From: Photobacterium profundum
GTDB lineage: Bacteria > Pseudomonadota > Gammaproteobacteria > Enterobacterales > Vibrionaceae
Reading direction: 5' to 3'
Assembly (NCBI RefSeq): GCF_003026285.1
Contig: NZ_PYOD01000001.1
Location: 1-64,000 of the forward strand
Length of the DNA: 64,000 bases
In this document: positions 47,791 to 57,110 of the stretch, piece after piece
Layout: each line of letters begins with the position of its first letter
Numbering within the stretch: the stretch's first letter is position 1
Program-made: the position numbers and the translations under genes
The notes under the pieces: model-generated
Database searches by the model: none
Told to the model about the DNA's origin: nothing
What the model saw: only the letters and a program-made list of their open reading frames with translations

Positions 47791-49965
47791 ATGAAATGTC
47801 TGAAGCGAACAACCTTACTTATTGCATTATGCTCTGCTTCTATTGATGTTTATGGTGCTCATCCATTTGATGATTGTCCGACAGAGGCAATGTTGTTTCA
47901 AGGAAGCCCGTCAACTGTATATGAAGTTGACCTTTCCTCTGGGTCATATCGAGTTGCAAATGATCAAAATACCGGCGCTACAGGCGTTATCAATGCGGTA
48001 GGTTTTAATGAAACAGATCGCTATATTTATGGATGGAATAAAGGCGATTCAACGGTTACACGTATCAATCAGCTTTACTTTATTGAAAATGTATCCATTA
48101 CAGGTTTACCGGCTAATACTAATTTCTTTGTCGGTGATGTATTTGATGATGCTTTGTACTTCTATCTTAGAGGTACTGGTATGTATAAAATCGATCTCAG
48201 TACAGGTGATGACAATTTCATTGCTGTAGAAATAATGACGGCTGCTGAAGCGACATTAAATTTAACTGACTTTGCATTCTACCCCGAAACTGGCGAACTA
48301 TTTGCGGTAGAAAACAGTGCTAACGATCTGTATAAGTTCAGTTTCGACGCTTCCGGAAATGCCAGCTTTGCAAAAATTGATTCAACAGGTTTAACAGGGT
48401 CTACGACGTTTGGTGCACAATATTTTGACGTGAATGGCTTCATGTACATCAGCAATAATGTAGATGGGAATATTTACCGGTTAGATTTACGTGATATTTC
48501 TGGAACGATCGATGCTACAGCTGAATTTTTTGCGAGTGGACCTCTTTCTGGCCAAAATGATGGTGCTCGATGTGCAAGCGCCCCTGTTATCGCGACAAAT
48601 ACTGATTTTGGTGATGCACCCGAAAGTTATAAGACCAGTTTACTAACCAACGGACCTCGCCACTTTATAGGGCCCAACTTTTTCTTTGGCTCACTAATTG
48701 ATGATGAAGGCGATTCTGCCGTTTTATCAGGCTCGTCTGACGATGCTACAAGCTCTGACGATGAAGACGGCATTGTATTTATTAACGATTTAAAACAAGG
48801 CTCAGATACTCGCATTCAGGTCACTATTGGCGGAGGTGCAAATACTTATGTAAGCGCTTGGTTTGATTGGAATGATGATGGTGATTTCGCCGATGAAGGT
48901 GAACAAGCTATTACTGACCAATTATTACCACCAGGGGTGAATATTCTTAAATTGCGTGTACCAGAAACCGCAACTCCCGCAACAACTTGGGCACGATTTA
49001 GAGGGGCAAGAAATACAGGCATCACATATTTTGGGGGTGTAACAGACGGGGAAGTCGAAGATTACAGCATAACGATTAACGAACAAAACCTTACCCATAA
49101 TTACTATCCAGGGGAAGGTACATGGGTAACCTTAGCCTACGAAGATAATTGGCCAGAAAAAGATGACTTCGATTTTAACGATGTTGTAATGTTTTACCGT
49201 GTTGATACTGTCACAGATACAAATACAGGGAATATTGTTCGCTATGATATTTCAGGTAGCTTACAAGCATACGGCGCTGATTTCATCAACGGTTTTGCCG
49301 TACAACTTGATGGTATAGCAAGGTCTTCTATCGATGAAGATTTAACAAAGCTCGTCGTGAATAATCAAACTAAACACGAAGCAACCGTACTAGAGGCTGG
49401 CACTACGAATGCCGTCGCGGTTATTTCTACCAATTTAAAAGCTGAAATTACAGATCCTGTTTGTTCAGGTAGTGAAGGAAACTATTACCGAGTCTGGCAA
49501 GGGTGTTCAAGCGATAGCGCTAATCAATTCGTATTCGAGGCAAGTATTCCATTCAGTACACCACTTGCTGCAGGTACAGGACCCAGTATGCCACTTAATC
49601 CATTCATATGTGGGTTAGAAGGTCGCTATCATGGTGATTCATTTGGCGGTAATAACCCTGGTCGATCTCTCGAGATACATTTAAAAGGTGATGACATTAC
49701 ATCGGTTGCATCTTCAAGCTTTTTCTCTACCAATGATGATACGTCTACATATACAAATTGCCCGGGCGAAGATTGCGATACTTACCACACCGATAACGGA
49801 ATTTCATTTGGTTTACTTATTGATGGCGAGTGGAACCACCCAAGTGAAAGAACCGATATTTTAGCTGCATATCCAGATTTAGAAGGGTACGCGACCTCTG
49901 GCGGTGCAACGAATACTGATTGGTATCTACGTAGCAATGCTGTTATTAATCAATTATTTGAATAA
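47791..49965 (+). CDS. Secreted LruC/GEVED-domain protein
   Basis: Starting at the ATG at 47791 (aagg ahead), the 724-residue protein has a signal peptide (residues 1-22, ending VYGA). Three parts follow. A DUF6923-like beta-propeller region (about 25-260) has repeated short VYEVDLSSGS and FAVENSANDLYKFSF-type blades. A GEVED-like domain (about 270-430) has DFGDAPESY, the calcium-type loop FDWNDDGDFADEG and DGEVEDY. A C-terminal LruC domain has EDNWPEKDDFDFNDVVMFY. Such proteins are exported and often surface-bound. It directly follows bcsEFG on the same strand, so it may be a matrix or adhesion component. The cellulose link is only positional. Confidence 0.85.
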   Translation: MKCLKRTTLLIALCSASIDVYGAHPFDDCPTEAMLFQGSPSTVYEVDLSSGSYRVANDQNTGATGVINAVGFNETDRYIYGWNKGDSTVTRINQLYFIENVSITGLPANTNFFVGDVFDDALYFYLRGTGMYKIDLSTGDDNFIAVEIMTAAEATLNLTDFAFYPETGELFAVENSANDLYKFSFDASGNASFAKIDSTGLTGSTTFGAQYFDVNGFMYISNNVDGNIYRLDLRDISGTIDATAEFFASGPLSGQNDGARCASAPVIATNTDFGDAPESYKTSLLTNGPRHFIGPNFFFGSLIDDEGDSAVLSGSSDDATSSDDEDGIVFINDLKQGSDTRIQVTIGGGANTYVSAWFDWNDDGDFADEGEQAITDQLLPPGVNILKLRVPETATPATTWARFRGARNTGITYFGGVTDGEVEDYSITINEQNLTHNYYPGEGTWVTLAYEDNWPEKDDFDFNDVVMFYRVDTVTDTNTGNIVRYDISGSLQAYGADFINGFAVQLDGIARSSIDEDLTKLVVNNQTKHEATVLEAGTTNAVAVISTNLKAEITDPVCSGSEGNYYRVWQGCSSDSANQFVFEASIPFSTPLAAGTGPSMPLNPFICGLEGRYHGDSFGGNNPGRSLEIHLKGDDITSVASSSFFSTNDDTSTYTNCPGEDCDTYHTDNGISFGLLIDGEWNHPSERTDILAAYPDLEGYATSGGATNTDWYLRSNAVINQLFE

Positions 49966-49986
49966 AACACGACAAAGGATTCCAAT

Positions 49987-50445
49987 ATGAAAAATTTATT
50001 CTTAATCATACCTGTCGTCTTTTTATTAATAGGCTGCGGTGGCGGTGGCGGAGATGATGCATCGACCAGTAATCCTGATTCTCCTGCCGATAGTGCAGCG
50101 GTAAACGATGAGTCTTCAGCAAAATTTGAATCATTAGTCGTACCAGACGGCTTCAATTTTAAAAGTTCTTATCCTGTAAGTATTATTATTGACCTTAATG
50201 AAACAGAAACCATGTTTTTGAGTGTTTATGGGAAATATTCGATCGATGCGACAGGCACGCCAGTACCTGATGCAAACAGCCGAATTGTTGCTGGTGAAAT
50301 TAAAAATGGTAATTTCAAAGGTACAATCACTGCCACATCCCAATTAAAAAGTTTATTAATTGAAGCGTGGTATGTAGACAGCACACAAGAACCTTTTAGA
50401 GAAACCGTTAGCCTACCCGCAGAACAGGTAAACATTACGAATTAA
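49987..50445 (+). CDS. Small lipoprotein in tandem with the LruC protein
   Basis: The 152-residue protein has a lipoprotein signal peptide (MKNLFLIIPVVFLLIGCGGGGG) with the lipobox cysteine near residue 17, a short Gly/Asp/Ser linker, and a hydrophilic beta-rich domain of about 110 residues without a recognised family. It starts 21 bases after the LruC gene with an aggatt ribosome site, so the two are almost certainly cotranscribed. A plausible role is anchoring or chaperoning the larger LruC protein at the outer membrane. That is inference. A strong terminator follows. Confidence 0.82.
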   Translation: MKNLFLIIPVVFLLIGCGGGGGDDASTSNPDSPADSAAVNDESSAKFESLVVPDGFNFKSSYPVSIIIDLNETETMFLSVYGKYSIDATGTPVPDANSRIVAGEIKNGNFKGTITATSQLKSLLIEAWYVDSTQEPFRETVSLPAEQVNITN

Positions 50446-50474
50446 ACCATAACACTAACATCCTCAATACGATC

Positions 50475-50503
50475 AAGCAGCCAATTTCTGGCTGCTTTTG
50501 TTT
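50475..50503. terminator. Terminator after the lipoprotein gene
   Basis: AAGCAGCCA (50475-50483) pairs with TGGCTGCTT (50489-50497), followed by TTGTTT. It lies between the convergent lipoprotein and helicase genes. Confidence 0.85.
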
Positions 50504-50533
50504 CAGGGTTTGCGGCTGTTATTGCATTCAAGA

Positions 50534-52918
50534 TTATTGTATATCGATCATTCTGCTTGCTTTACGATACAGTATTTTCCACCCTTGCCAACGAGGCAAT
50601 TCCCAACGTTTAGGATCTGCTTTTCGGTTACCTTTAATATAAGTAGCAACAACCCTTTTACGATGAATATCATATTCAATATTCATCACTAAATCATTTA
50701 ATTGCACTCTATGTGGATATTCAGTATCAAAATCTTCCCTTTCCCATTCTGGGATGCCCTCAAAATGAAAGTCGTCCATAGAGAATAATTCCAGATCATC
50801 TGACGACTCAATCCCAAGGTCTTCAATTTGAATAGATAGCCACTTAACAACATCGACAGGTTCGGACTTTATGTTGGTGCTGTAGAGCGAGGCATCATGT
50901 CGTCCCAGAGCTAAATATAAATTCCATTGTTGAATATCAGCACTGATCTTTTCTGCTAGGCCTGAAAGCATATATCCTTGGAGAATCAAATCGACTAATG
51001 TCTCTTTAGCCACACTTCCTTTAGGTTTTTGCCATTGTCGTTGAATAACCCGCCCAGCATAACGACGTTCAATTTCAACTCGACATTCACCCTCTACAAT
51101 TTCGCTTTTTCCTGCTACCTGCTCACCCAAATCTAACGCAATCAGCTGTTCAAGGTTTATTGGCGTCATACAGGTTGCCAGCGCTAATGTTTGTTTACTG
51201 CCACGACCAGGCATTGCATATTGATCAAAAACGATAGCGGCTTCATCATCGTCTGAAAAGCGACTTTCACGGCCAATACTCACCTCACTATAGCCATTAC
51301 CTAACGCCTGCTTACGTTTTTCTCGGCGCACAAACACTAATTCAGGTGCTGCTTCAATAACTGCATTTAACCATTGTTCACGTTTAATTGATGTTGCAAC
51401 TTCCAGCATCGGTAATTCCAATGCTTCACGAATTTGGCTCGATAACTGACGCGCATCTTGAAGCACTTGCTTATCAACATTAAGGGATTCAGGTGCATCT
51501 TCACGTAATATTTTAATCAGTGTTGTCGCGTCACAGTGCTGGGGTTGCCATTGCAATAACTCTTCTCTGCCCTCTTCGCTTTTAGGATACTGCCATAAAC
51601 GCTGAGGTACAGACAACGCAGCAGACAAATCGACCATCGCTTCTTGGCTGGCTTTATTGGGCATAACAGTGATTAAGTGCGCAAAAAGCGTGTCGATCGG
51701 TAGCGGAAATAACAGCCGTCCATGTGCGGTGACTCGCCCATTTTGATCAATCGCTCTCATATTGTGTAATCGATCAATCGCTTGCTGAGTCGTTTTCTCT
51801 GGAAGACTATCAACAAATGCTAATTCATTAAATTGATAGCCACAACACGCAGCGGCCAGCATCGGTTCGACCAGCTCTTCTCGATGTAATTCGGGTGGTG
51901 TTAAATATTCTAATGGCGCAGCTTTTCCGTATAACCGAACGCATATTCCTTCACTCACTCGACCAGCCCTACCTTTTCGCTGTTCAGAGCTGGCGTTCGA
52001 AATAGCATGTAAACCTAATACAGTACGGCCATTTCGCTGATGTGTTCTTCGCTCTAGTCCACTATCAATAATTAAAGTAACACCGGGAATCGTTAACGAA
52101 GTTTCAGCCACATTGGTTGCAACAATTACCCGCTGTTTGTCACTTTTAGTTAATGCGCGATAGCGTTCATCATCAGATACTGAGGCATGCAATGGGATTA
52201 CATCGATTAAATCTAGATTGATTTGCTCTTTAAAATGCTGTGTTAATGTCGATACACATTGGCTAATTTCTTTACGACCAGGTAGGAAAATTAAAATATC
52301 ATCTTGTTCACGATAATATTGTTCAACCACCTCTTTTACCTTTCGTTCAATACCACGGACATCTGGCATATCGCGGCTATCATTTGCTTTGTAAACAACC
52401 TCTACGTTATAGGTTCTGCCTGTTGCTTTAAGATGCTGCGCACCAAGATAGTCAGCCAAACGTTGGCTATCCATCGTCGCTGATGTTGCAATCAATTGAT
52501 GCGCTTTTTCTTTTTTCAGTAACGCCAATAATAAGTCTGTATCCCACCTGCGTTCATGAAATTCATCAATCATAATGGTAGTAAAAGACTGCAATTTATC
52601 TTCTATCATCCAGCGTAAAGCAACACCGGGAGTAACAAAAACGACTTGAGTATTGTCATTAAAGCGATTATCAAAACGGATGGCATAACCAATTCGCTTA
52701 CCTAACGTTTCACCATTACTAGAAGCAACATATTCAGCCAACGCGGTACACGCTACTCGACGAGGTTCAACCACTAAAACACGTCCAGATTCTGCTGCCC
52801 ATAAAGGCAATCTGGTTGATTTACCAGAACCGGTTTCAGCTTCAATAACGAGATGAGATGTTTGTAAAGCTTTCAGAAAATCGAGCTTTAGCGAATCAAT
52901 GGGTAATAGGTTTTGCAT
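50534..52918 (-). CDS. DEAH-box ATP-dependent helicase, HrpB-like
   Basis: The 794-residue superfamily-2 helicase has Walker A AETGSGKST (27-35), the DEFH box in IDEFHERRWDTDLLLALL (a DEAH variant), SATMDSQRL, and the C-terminal domain motifs VATNVAETSLTIPGVTLIIDSGLERR and QRKGRAGR. It resembles E. coli HrpB (809 residues) in length and in the HA2-type region, but the N-terminal third and the C-terminal 250 residues diverge. I therefore avoid the symbol. Roles are unclear for this subgroup. No partner gene is nearby, and the ribosome site is weak. Confidence 0.83.
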   Translation of the reverse strand: MQNLLPIDSLKLDFLKALQTSHLVIEAETGSGKSTRLPLWAAESGRVLVVEPRRVACTALAEYVASSNGETLGKRIGYAIRFDNRFNDNTQVVFVTPGVALRWMIEDKLQSFTTIMIDEFHERRWDTDLLLALLKKEKAHQLIATSATMDSQRLADYLGAQHLKATGRTYNVEVVYKANDSRDMPDVRGIERKVKEVVEQYYREQDDILIFLPGRKEISQCVSTLTQHFKEQINLDLIDVIPLHASVSDDERYRALTKSDKQRVIVATNVAETSLTIPGVTLIIDSGLERRTHQRNGRTVLGLHAISNASSEQRKGRAGRVSEGICVRLYGKAAPLEYLTPPELHREELVEPMLAAACCGYQFNELAFVDSLPEKTTQQAIDRLHNMRAIDQNGRVTAHGRLLFPLPIDTLFAHLITVMPNKASQEAMVDLSAALSVPQRLWQYPKSEEGREELLQWQPQHCDATTLIKILREDAPESLNVDKQVLQDARQLSSQIREALELPMLEVATSIKREQWLNAVIEAAPELVFVRREKRKQALGNGYSEVSIGRESRFSDDDEAAIVFDQYAMPGRGSKQTLALATCMTPINLEQLIALDLGEQVAGKSEIVEGECRVEIERRYAGRVIQRQWQKPKGSVAKETLVDLILQGYMLSGLAEKISADIQQWNLYLALGRHDASLYSTNIKSEPVDVVKWLSIQIEDLGIESSDDLELFSMDDFHFEGIPEWEREDFDTEYPHRVQLNDLVMNIEYDIHRKRVVATYIKGNRKADPKRWELPRWQGWKILYRKASRMIDIQ

Positions 52919-53339
52919 AGTATTCTGTAATCTATGAACAATATCTTGCCGCTATGATCGCAAGTATTTTATTAGCTGTCATATTTATATTGAATTAGCG
53001 TTGCAGAAAAAAGGCAGCTACATTCACTACTTCGTAACCATAAATCAAACAACCCCTTCTTTAGGGGCTGTAATGTGTCTCACCGAAAAAATGAAAAATG
53101 TCACTTCTGCGATCTTTTGTCTAACTCGGAGCTGTCCCATTCTCATTTAGAGCTAGAACTCATTCACTGACTGTTAAGGCTGATTTGTAATACCTGTGCT
53201 AATGTGATTACAGGTGGTGTTCCTCAGAGTTGCGGTTAGAAGAGTTGCTAGTCATAATGTTAAAACTAGTGTCTTGATAAATAACATACTCCCACTACTC
53301 CTATTTTGCGACTAAGTAATAACTATTAGGAAAATAATC
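52919..53339. other. 421-base intergenic region, possible mobile-element remnant
   Basis: There is no intact gene. The middle (about 53060-53180) looks different from the surrounding AT-rich intergenic DNA and has fragments that could be the decayed end of an insertion sequence, including ggagctgtcccattctcat. ACCTGT (53192-53197) is inverted as ACAGGT (53210-53215). I cannot name an element. Confidence 0.35.
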
Positions 53340-53873
53340 ATGAAAATTATTGCCTTTGCTGCTAGCAATCACAAGAAGTCAATCAATAAACAACTTGTTG
53401 GGTATGCTAGTCAGTTATTAAATAAAGTTGATGTTGAAATTTTAGATTTAAATAATTATGAATTGCCTTTATATAGTCAAGATAAAGAAGAAGAATTGGG
53501 ACACCCAAAATTAGCCAAAGATTTTTTAGCAAAAATAGAGGGATGTGACGGAATTATCATTTCATTTGCAGAACATAATGGTTCGTATTCAGTCGCATAC
53601 AAAAACATATTTGATTGGTGCTCTCGTATTGAGCCTAAGGTTTTTCAAAACAAGCCAATGGTTCTGTTTTCCACTTCACCAGGTTCTTTGGGCGGGGCTA
53701 GTGTACTAGCCTCTGCGGTACAATCAGCACCATATTTTGATGGAATAGTTAAAGCTAGTTTATCTATACCTAGTTTTTATGATCATTTTGATACTGAAAA
53801 GCAAGTATTAAGGCACGAGGAACTCAATGAGCAATTTAAAGATGCGGTCAGTCACTTAAACCATTTGAATTGA
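53340..53873 (+). CDS. NAD(P)H-dependent FMN reductase family protein
   Basis: The 177-residue cytoplasmic flavoprotein has the flavodoxin-like fold of the FMN_red family. The phosphate-binding loop is AASNHKKSINKQL (residues 7-19), a degenerate form of the usual GSxRxxS pattern. The segment IIISFAEHNGSYSVAYKNIFDWCSR matches the flavin-binding PEYNGSxxxxLKNAIDW motif with E-H in place of E-Y. STSPGSLGGASVL corresponds to the nearby SxSxGxxGG loop. It probably reduces FMN or a quinone-like substrate with NAD(P)H. An aggaaaa site precedes the ATG. The intergenic region upstream is unusual, so horizontal acquisition is possible but unproven. Confidence 0.85.
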   Translation: MKIIAFAASNHKKSINKQLVGYASQLLNKVDVEILDLNNYELPLYSQDKEEELGHPKLAKDFLAKIEGCDGIIISFAEHNGSYSVAYKNIFDWCSRIEPKVFQNKPMVLFSTSPGSLGGASVLASAVQSAPYFDGIVKASLSIPSFYDHFDTEKQVLRHEELNEQFKDAVSHLNHLN

Positions 53874-53882
53874 ACATCGAAA

Positions 53883-53915
53883 ACAAAAAAAGCCGCGGCA
53901 TAATGTGCAACGGCT
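53883..53915 (-). terminator. Terminator downstream of ghxQ
   Basis: On the minus strand AGCCG pairs with CGGCT, extended by GCA with TGC, and seven T bases follow (53884-53890 as A on the plus strand). It begins about 33 bases after the ghxQ stop. Confidence 0.8.
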
Positions 53916-53947
53916 CTCTTAATAATACTGTAAGTATAAAAGCTATA

Positions 53948-55360
53948 TTAAATAGCCCAGCCTCCTGCGTAGAAAATGACTAAGACGATTGCGATAAGTA
54001 CCGTACCGACATTCAGCTTTTTCCATTCACCTGAGATAACACGACCAATAACCAGCGCGCTAAAGCCAAGCATAATACCTGTAACGATATTGCCCGTTAA
54101 CACGATGAATACTGCGCACATTAAGCCAGATAAGGCATCAACAGAATCGTTCATGTCTAACTTGCTTACATTGCTAAGCATTAATAAACCCACATACATC
54201 AATGCAGGGGCTGTTGCGTAAGCGGGAACAAGGTAACTAACAGGTGACAAGAACAACATCAGTACAAACAGTAAGCCAACGACTGTCGCCGTTAATCCTG
54301 TTTTACCACCAGCAGCCGTACCAGCAGCAGATTCAATGTATACTGCAGCAGGTGCACCACCCACGCAACCAGCAACAACACTACTGACTGAGTCTGCCGT
54401 TAATGCTTTGCCGCCATTGATAATCTGACCGTCTTTATCAAGTAAGTTTGCTTGACCCGCAACAGCTCGAATAGTCCCTGTTGCATCAAAAATTGCGGTC
54501 ATCACCAAGGCTAAAACACTTGGAATAACAATAGGGTTTAATGCACCCATTATATCCATGGTGCCCAGTAGTGATTCACCTTCAGCGCCAAACGATGGCA
54601 TAGCAAAAAGCCCTTGATACACAACATTCGGATCAAAAATAATACCAAATACTGAAATCGCTACGATCACTAAAAGAATACCACCCGGTACACGGCGTTT
54701 TTCTAGGCCAAATATAGCCGCAAGACCAAACACGGACATAAGCACAGGTAACGAGGTAAATTCACCTAGCATTACCGGTAAACCTTCATACGGATTTTTA
54801 ACCACTAAACCCACACCATTTGCGGCAATTAGCAGTAAAAACAGACCTATACCAATACCCGTACCGTGTGCGATACCATGTGGTAAGTTCGTTAAAATCC
54901 ACTGTCTTACCCCCGTTACAGTAATAGCGGTAAACACCACACCCATAAGGAATACTGCACCCAACGCAACAGGAATACTGATGCCCTGCCCTAATACCAA
55001 GCTAAATGCTGTAAAAGCAGTTAACGAGATGGCACAGCCGATTGCCATTGGTAGTTTTGCCCATAAGCCCATTAATAATGAACCAAATGCAGCAACCAAA
55101 CAGGTCGCTATAAATACTGCACCTTGGTTAAACCCAGCCGCCCCAAGCATGCTCGGTACTACAATAACGGAGTAAACCATCGCTAAAAACGTCGTTAACC
55201 CGGCTACCATTTCTGTTTTTACGGTACTACCACGCTCTGTAATATAGAAGTAGCCATCAAGCCCTCCTTTTATTTCAGGTTTTGCTTCTGGGTTTTCCGT
55301 TTTGTTAAGATCAGTGTCTTTTGTTGATTGTCCTGTATGTATTGCACTGTGATCAGACAT
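53948..55360 (-). CDS. ghxQ: Guanine/hypoxanthine permease, NCS2 family
   Basis: The 470-residue inner-membrane protein is a proton-coupled purine importer of the AzgA-like NCS2 branch, matching E. coli GhxQ almost end to end. The motifs include [67 protein letters not shown] and [21 protein letters not shown], and the protein ends YAGGWAI as GhxQ does. About 13-14 membrane segments are present. The first 35 residues are a hydrophilic cytoplasmic tail. The gene follows guaD with a 241-base gap holding two TTCTAGAA sites, so it may have its own promoter. An aagga site precedes the ATG. Confidence 0.92.
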   Translation of the reverse strand: MSDHSAIHTGQSTKDTDLNKTENPEAKPEIKGGLDGYFYITERGSTVKTEMVAGLTTFLAMVYSVIVVPSMLGAAGFNQGAVFIATCLVAAFGSLLMGLWAKLPMAIGCAISLTAFTAFSLVLGQGISIPVALGAVFLMGVVFTAITVTGVRQWILTNLPHGIAHGTGIGIGLFLLLIAANGVGLVVKNPYEGLPVMLGEFTSLPVLMSVFGLAAIFGLEKRRVPGGILLVIVAISVFGIIFDPNVVYQGLFAMPSFGAEGESLLGTMDIMGALNPIVIPSVLALVMTAIFDATGTIRAVAGQANLLDKDGQIINGGKALTADSVSSVVAGCVGGAPAAVYIESAAGTAAGGKTGLTATVVGLLFVLMLFLSPVSYLVPAYATAPALMYVGLLMLSNVSKLDMNDSVDALSGLMCAVFIVLTGNIVTGIMLGFSALVIGRVISGEWKKLNVGTVLIAIVLVIFYAGGWAI

Positions 55361-55417
55361 GATGTTAGTTCCTTTGATTTGTCGTCAGGAGCAAAAGCGA
55401 TAAAAATCGAACCGAGA

Positions 55418-55465
55418 TTCTAGAAACTCACCATTGATATTTCAATGATCAATTCTAGAAACTCA
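55418..55465. promoter_or_regulatory. Paired TTCTAGAA sites upstream of ghxQ
   Basis: ATTCTAGAAACTCA occurs at 55418-55431 and again at 55452-55465, a 14-base direct repeat with a 34-base period. Each copy contains the palindrome TTCTAGAA. Between them CATTGA and TCAATG form a small hairpin. The sites lie 58-105 bases before the ghxQ start, consistent with binding of a dimeric regulator. The regulator is unknown. Confidence 0.6.
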
Positions 55466-55601
55466 AATTTAGACACCCAGTTCTATAAAATCAGTTGAAG
55501 TATCAAAGGTCGATCTTTGTTGTTACCTTTGCAGCCTATAGGTTCGTTGAGCTTCCTCTCAACAATGTTCAATTTTATTTTTAATTCGGTATCAAACTTA
55601 A

Positions 55602-56918
55602 TTAGCCACGTTCATACACTAAGCGCCCATCAACATAGGTACGATAAATACTACGATCATCGCCTAATGTCATTAAGACAAATAATTCATCAGCAAGGCT
55701 TTTTGAGCTGTCGTAACGTAGCTGTTGTAATGGTGTGGCACAAGGATCGATCACAACAAAATCAGCTTCTTTTCCTACTTCAAAGTTGCCAATTAGGTGA
55801 TCGAGAGAGAGCGACTTTGCCCCGCCTAATGTCGCAAGATAGAACGCTTCAAATGCCGATAAACGGTGTTGTTGCAGCTGCATCACCTTGTAAGCTTCAT
55901 TCAATGTTTGCATCATATTAAACGTGGTTCCGGCACCGATGTCTGTACCCATACCCACTTTGATTTTACGCTGCCATGCTTCTTGTAATTTGAATAAGCC
56001 ACTGCCCAAATACAGATTTGATGTAGGGCAAAAAGCAATAGCAGAATCAGTCTCTTGCAAGCAATCCCACTCTTTATCTTCAAGGTGAATACAGTGAGCG
56101 AAAACACTTTTTGAGCCAGTTAAACCATGATGATGATACACATCAAGGTAACCGTCTTGCTCTGGGTATAATTCTTTTACCCATTCAATTTCATTTTTGT
56201 TTTCACACAAATGCGTGTGTACATAAGTATCGGGATATTCTTGTTTCAATTTACCTGCCATCGCAAGTTGCTCTGGCGATGAAGTGGGCGCAAAACGAGG
56301 AGTAATGGCGTATAACGAACGACCGCGTTTATGCCACTTTTCAATTAATTCTTTGGTTTGGTTATAACTCGTTTCGGGTGTATCTAATAGATAATCAGGG
56401 GCATTACGATCCATCATTACTTTACCAGCAATGATCCGCATATTGATGCCTTCAGCCGCTTCAAATAATGCATCAACAGATTCAGGGTGTACCGTACCAA
56501 ATACCAATGCGGTCGTTGTACCATTGCGTAATAACTGCTTGAGGAAGAACGCCGACATTTCACGTGAATAGTCTTTATCTTTATAACGCGCTTCTGTCGG
56601 GAAGGTATAATTATTTAACCACTCTAAAAGCTGTTCACCGTAAGCCCCCACCATTTCTGCTTGTGGATAGTGAATATGTGTATCGACAAATCCAGGCATC
56701 ACAATCTTGCCTGGGTAACTACGAATACGCACTGAATCAGGTATTTTATCTTTACCTTCTTCCCAGGTTCCCACCCATTCGATTCGACCATTATCAACTA
56801 GCATTAATCCGTCTTCGATAAAACGCAGGTGTTGTTCGATATCTTCCGGCTTATCTACGACACACGCTATATCTAAAATAGATGCACGAATCGCTTTAAT
56901 TGATTGGCTATATTCCAT
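55602..56918 (-). CDS. guaD: Guanine deaminase
   Basis: GuaD hydrolyses guanine to xanthine and ammonia, a cytoplasmic step that feeds xanthine oxidation. The 438-residue amidohydrolase has the metal site VDTHIHYPQAEM, HLCENKNEIEWV, FAHCIHL and GTDIGAGTTFNMMQTLNEAYK, where histidines and aspartate coordinate zinc. Similarity to E. coli GuaD (439) is near-identical in motif order, including the C-terminal DDRSIYRTYVDGRLVYERG. The aaagaggtttat site precedes the ATG. Its neighbours are ghxQ downstream and the NCS2 permease and xdhD upstream, all on the minus strand. Confidence 0.97.
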   Translation of the reverse strand: MEYSQSIKAIRASILDIACVVDKPEDIEQHLRFIEDGLMLVDNGRIEWVGTWEEGKDKIPDSVRIRSYPGKIVMPGFVDTHIHYPQAEMVGAYGEQLLEWLNNYTFPTEARYKDKDYSREMSAFFLKQLLRNGTTTALVFGTVHPESVDALFEAAEGINMRIIAGKVMMDRNAPDYLLDTPETSYNQTKELIEKWHKRGRSLYAITPRFAPTSSPEQLAMAGKLKQEYPDTYVHTHLCENKNEIEWVKELYPEQDGYLDVYHHHGLTGSKSVFAHCIHLEDKEWDCLQETDSAIAFCPTSNLYLGSGLFKLQEAWQRKIKVGMGTDIGAGTTFNMMQTLNEAYKVMQLQQHRLSAFEAFYLATLGGAKSLSLDHLIGNFEVGKEADFVVIDPCATPLQQLRYDSSKSLADELFVLMTLGDDRSIYRTYVDGRLVYERG

Positions 56919-57030
56919 ATAAACCTCTAATAATTGTCTTTACGCTTTCGTCGTCTTTCAGCTGCTGATAAAAAACGTGTAGGGTTAACCAGCAACGCGA
57001 CGTAACGCTTTATTTTTAAATATTCAATTT

Positions 57031-57110
57031 TTATAAACGATTACTTTCATAAATGGCTGCTTTTATAAACCGTTGCTCTTATAAACAACAGTTTTTATAA
57101 ACAACGACTA
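57031..57110. repeat. Five-unit tandem array with exact 16-bp period
   Basis: TTATAAAC or a one- or two-base variant (TCATAAAT in unit 2) starts at 57031, 57047, 57063, 57079 and 57095. The second half of each unit varies (for example GATTACTT, GGCTGCTT, AACAGTTT). The last unit covers the stop codon of the upstream permease gene. It lies between that gene and guaD and could be a regulator-binding array or a minisatellite. Confidence 0.75.

Noticed and set aside
55361-55601. Purine riboswitch upstream of ghxQ
   Set aside because: No purine-aptamer core or loop-loop pairing pattern is visible. The region contains short palindromic direct repeats instead.
57031-57110. CRISPR array
   Set aside because: The 16-bp period and 8-base core are too short for CRISPR repeats and spacers, and no cas gene is present.
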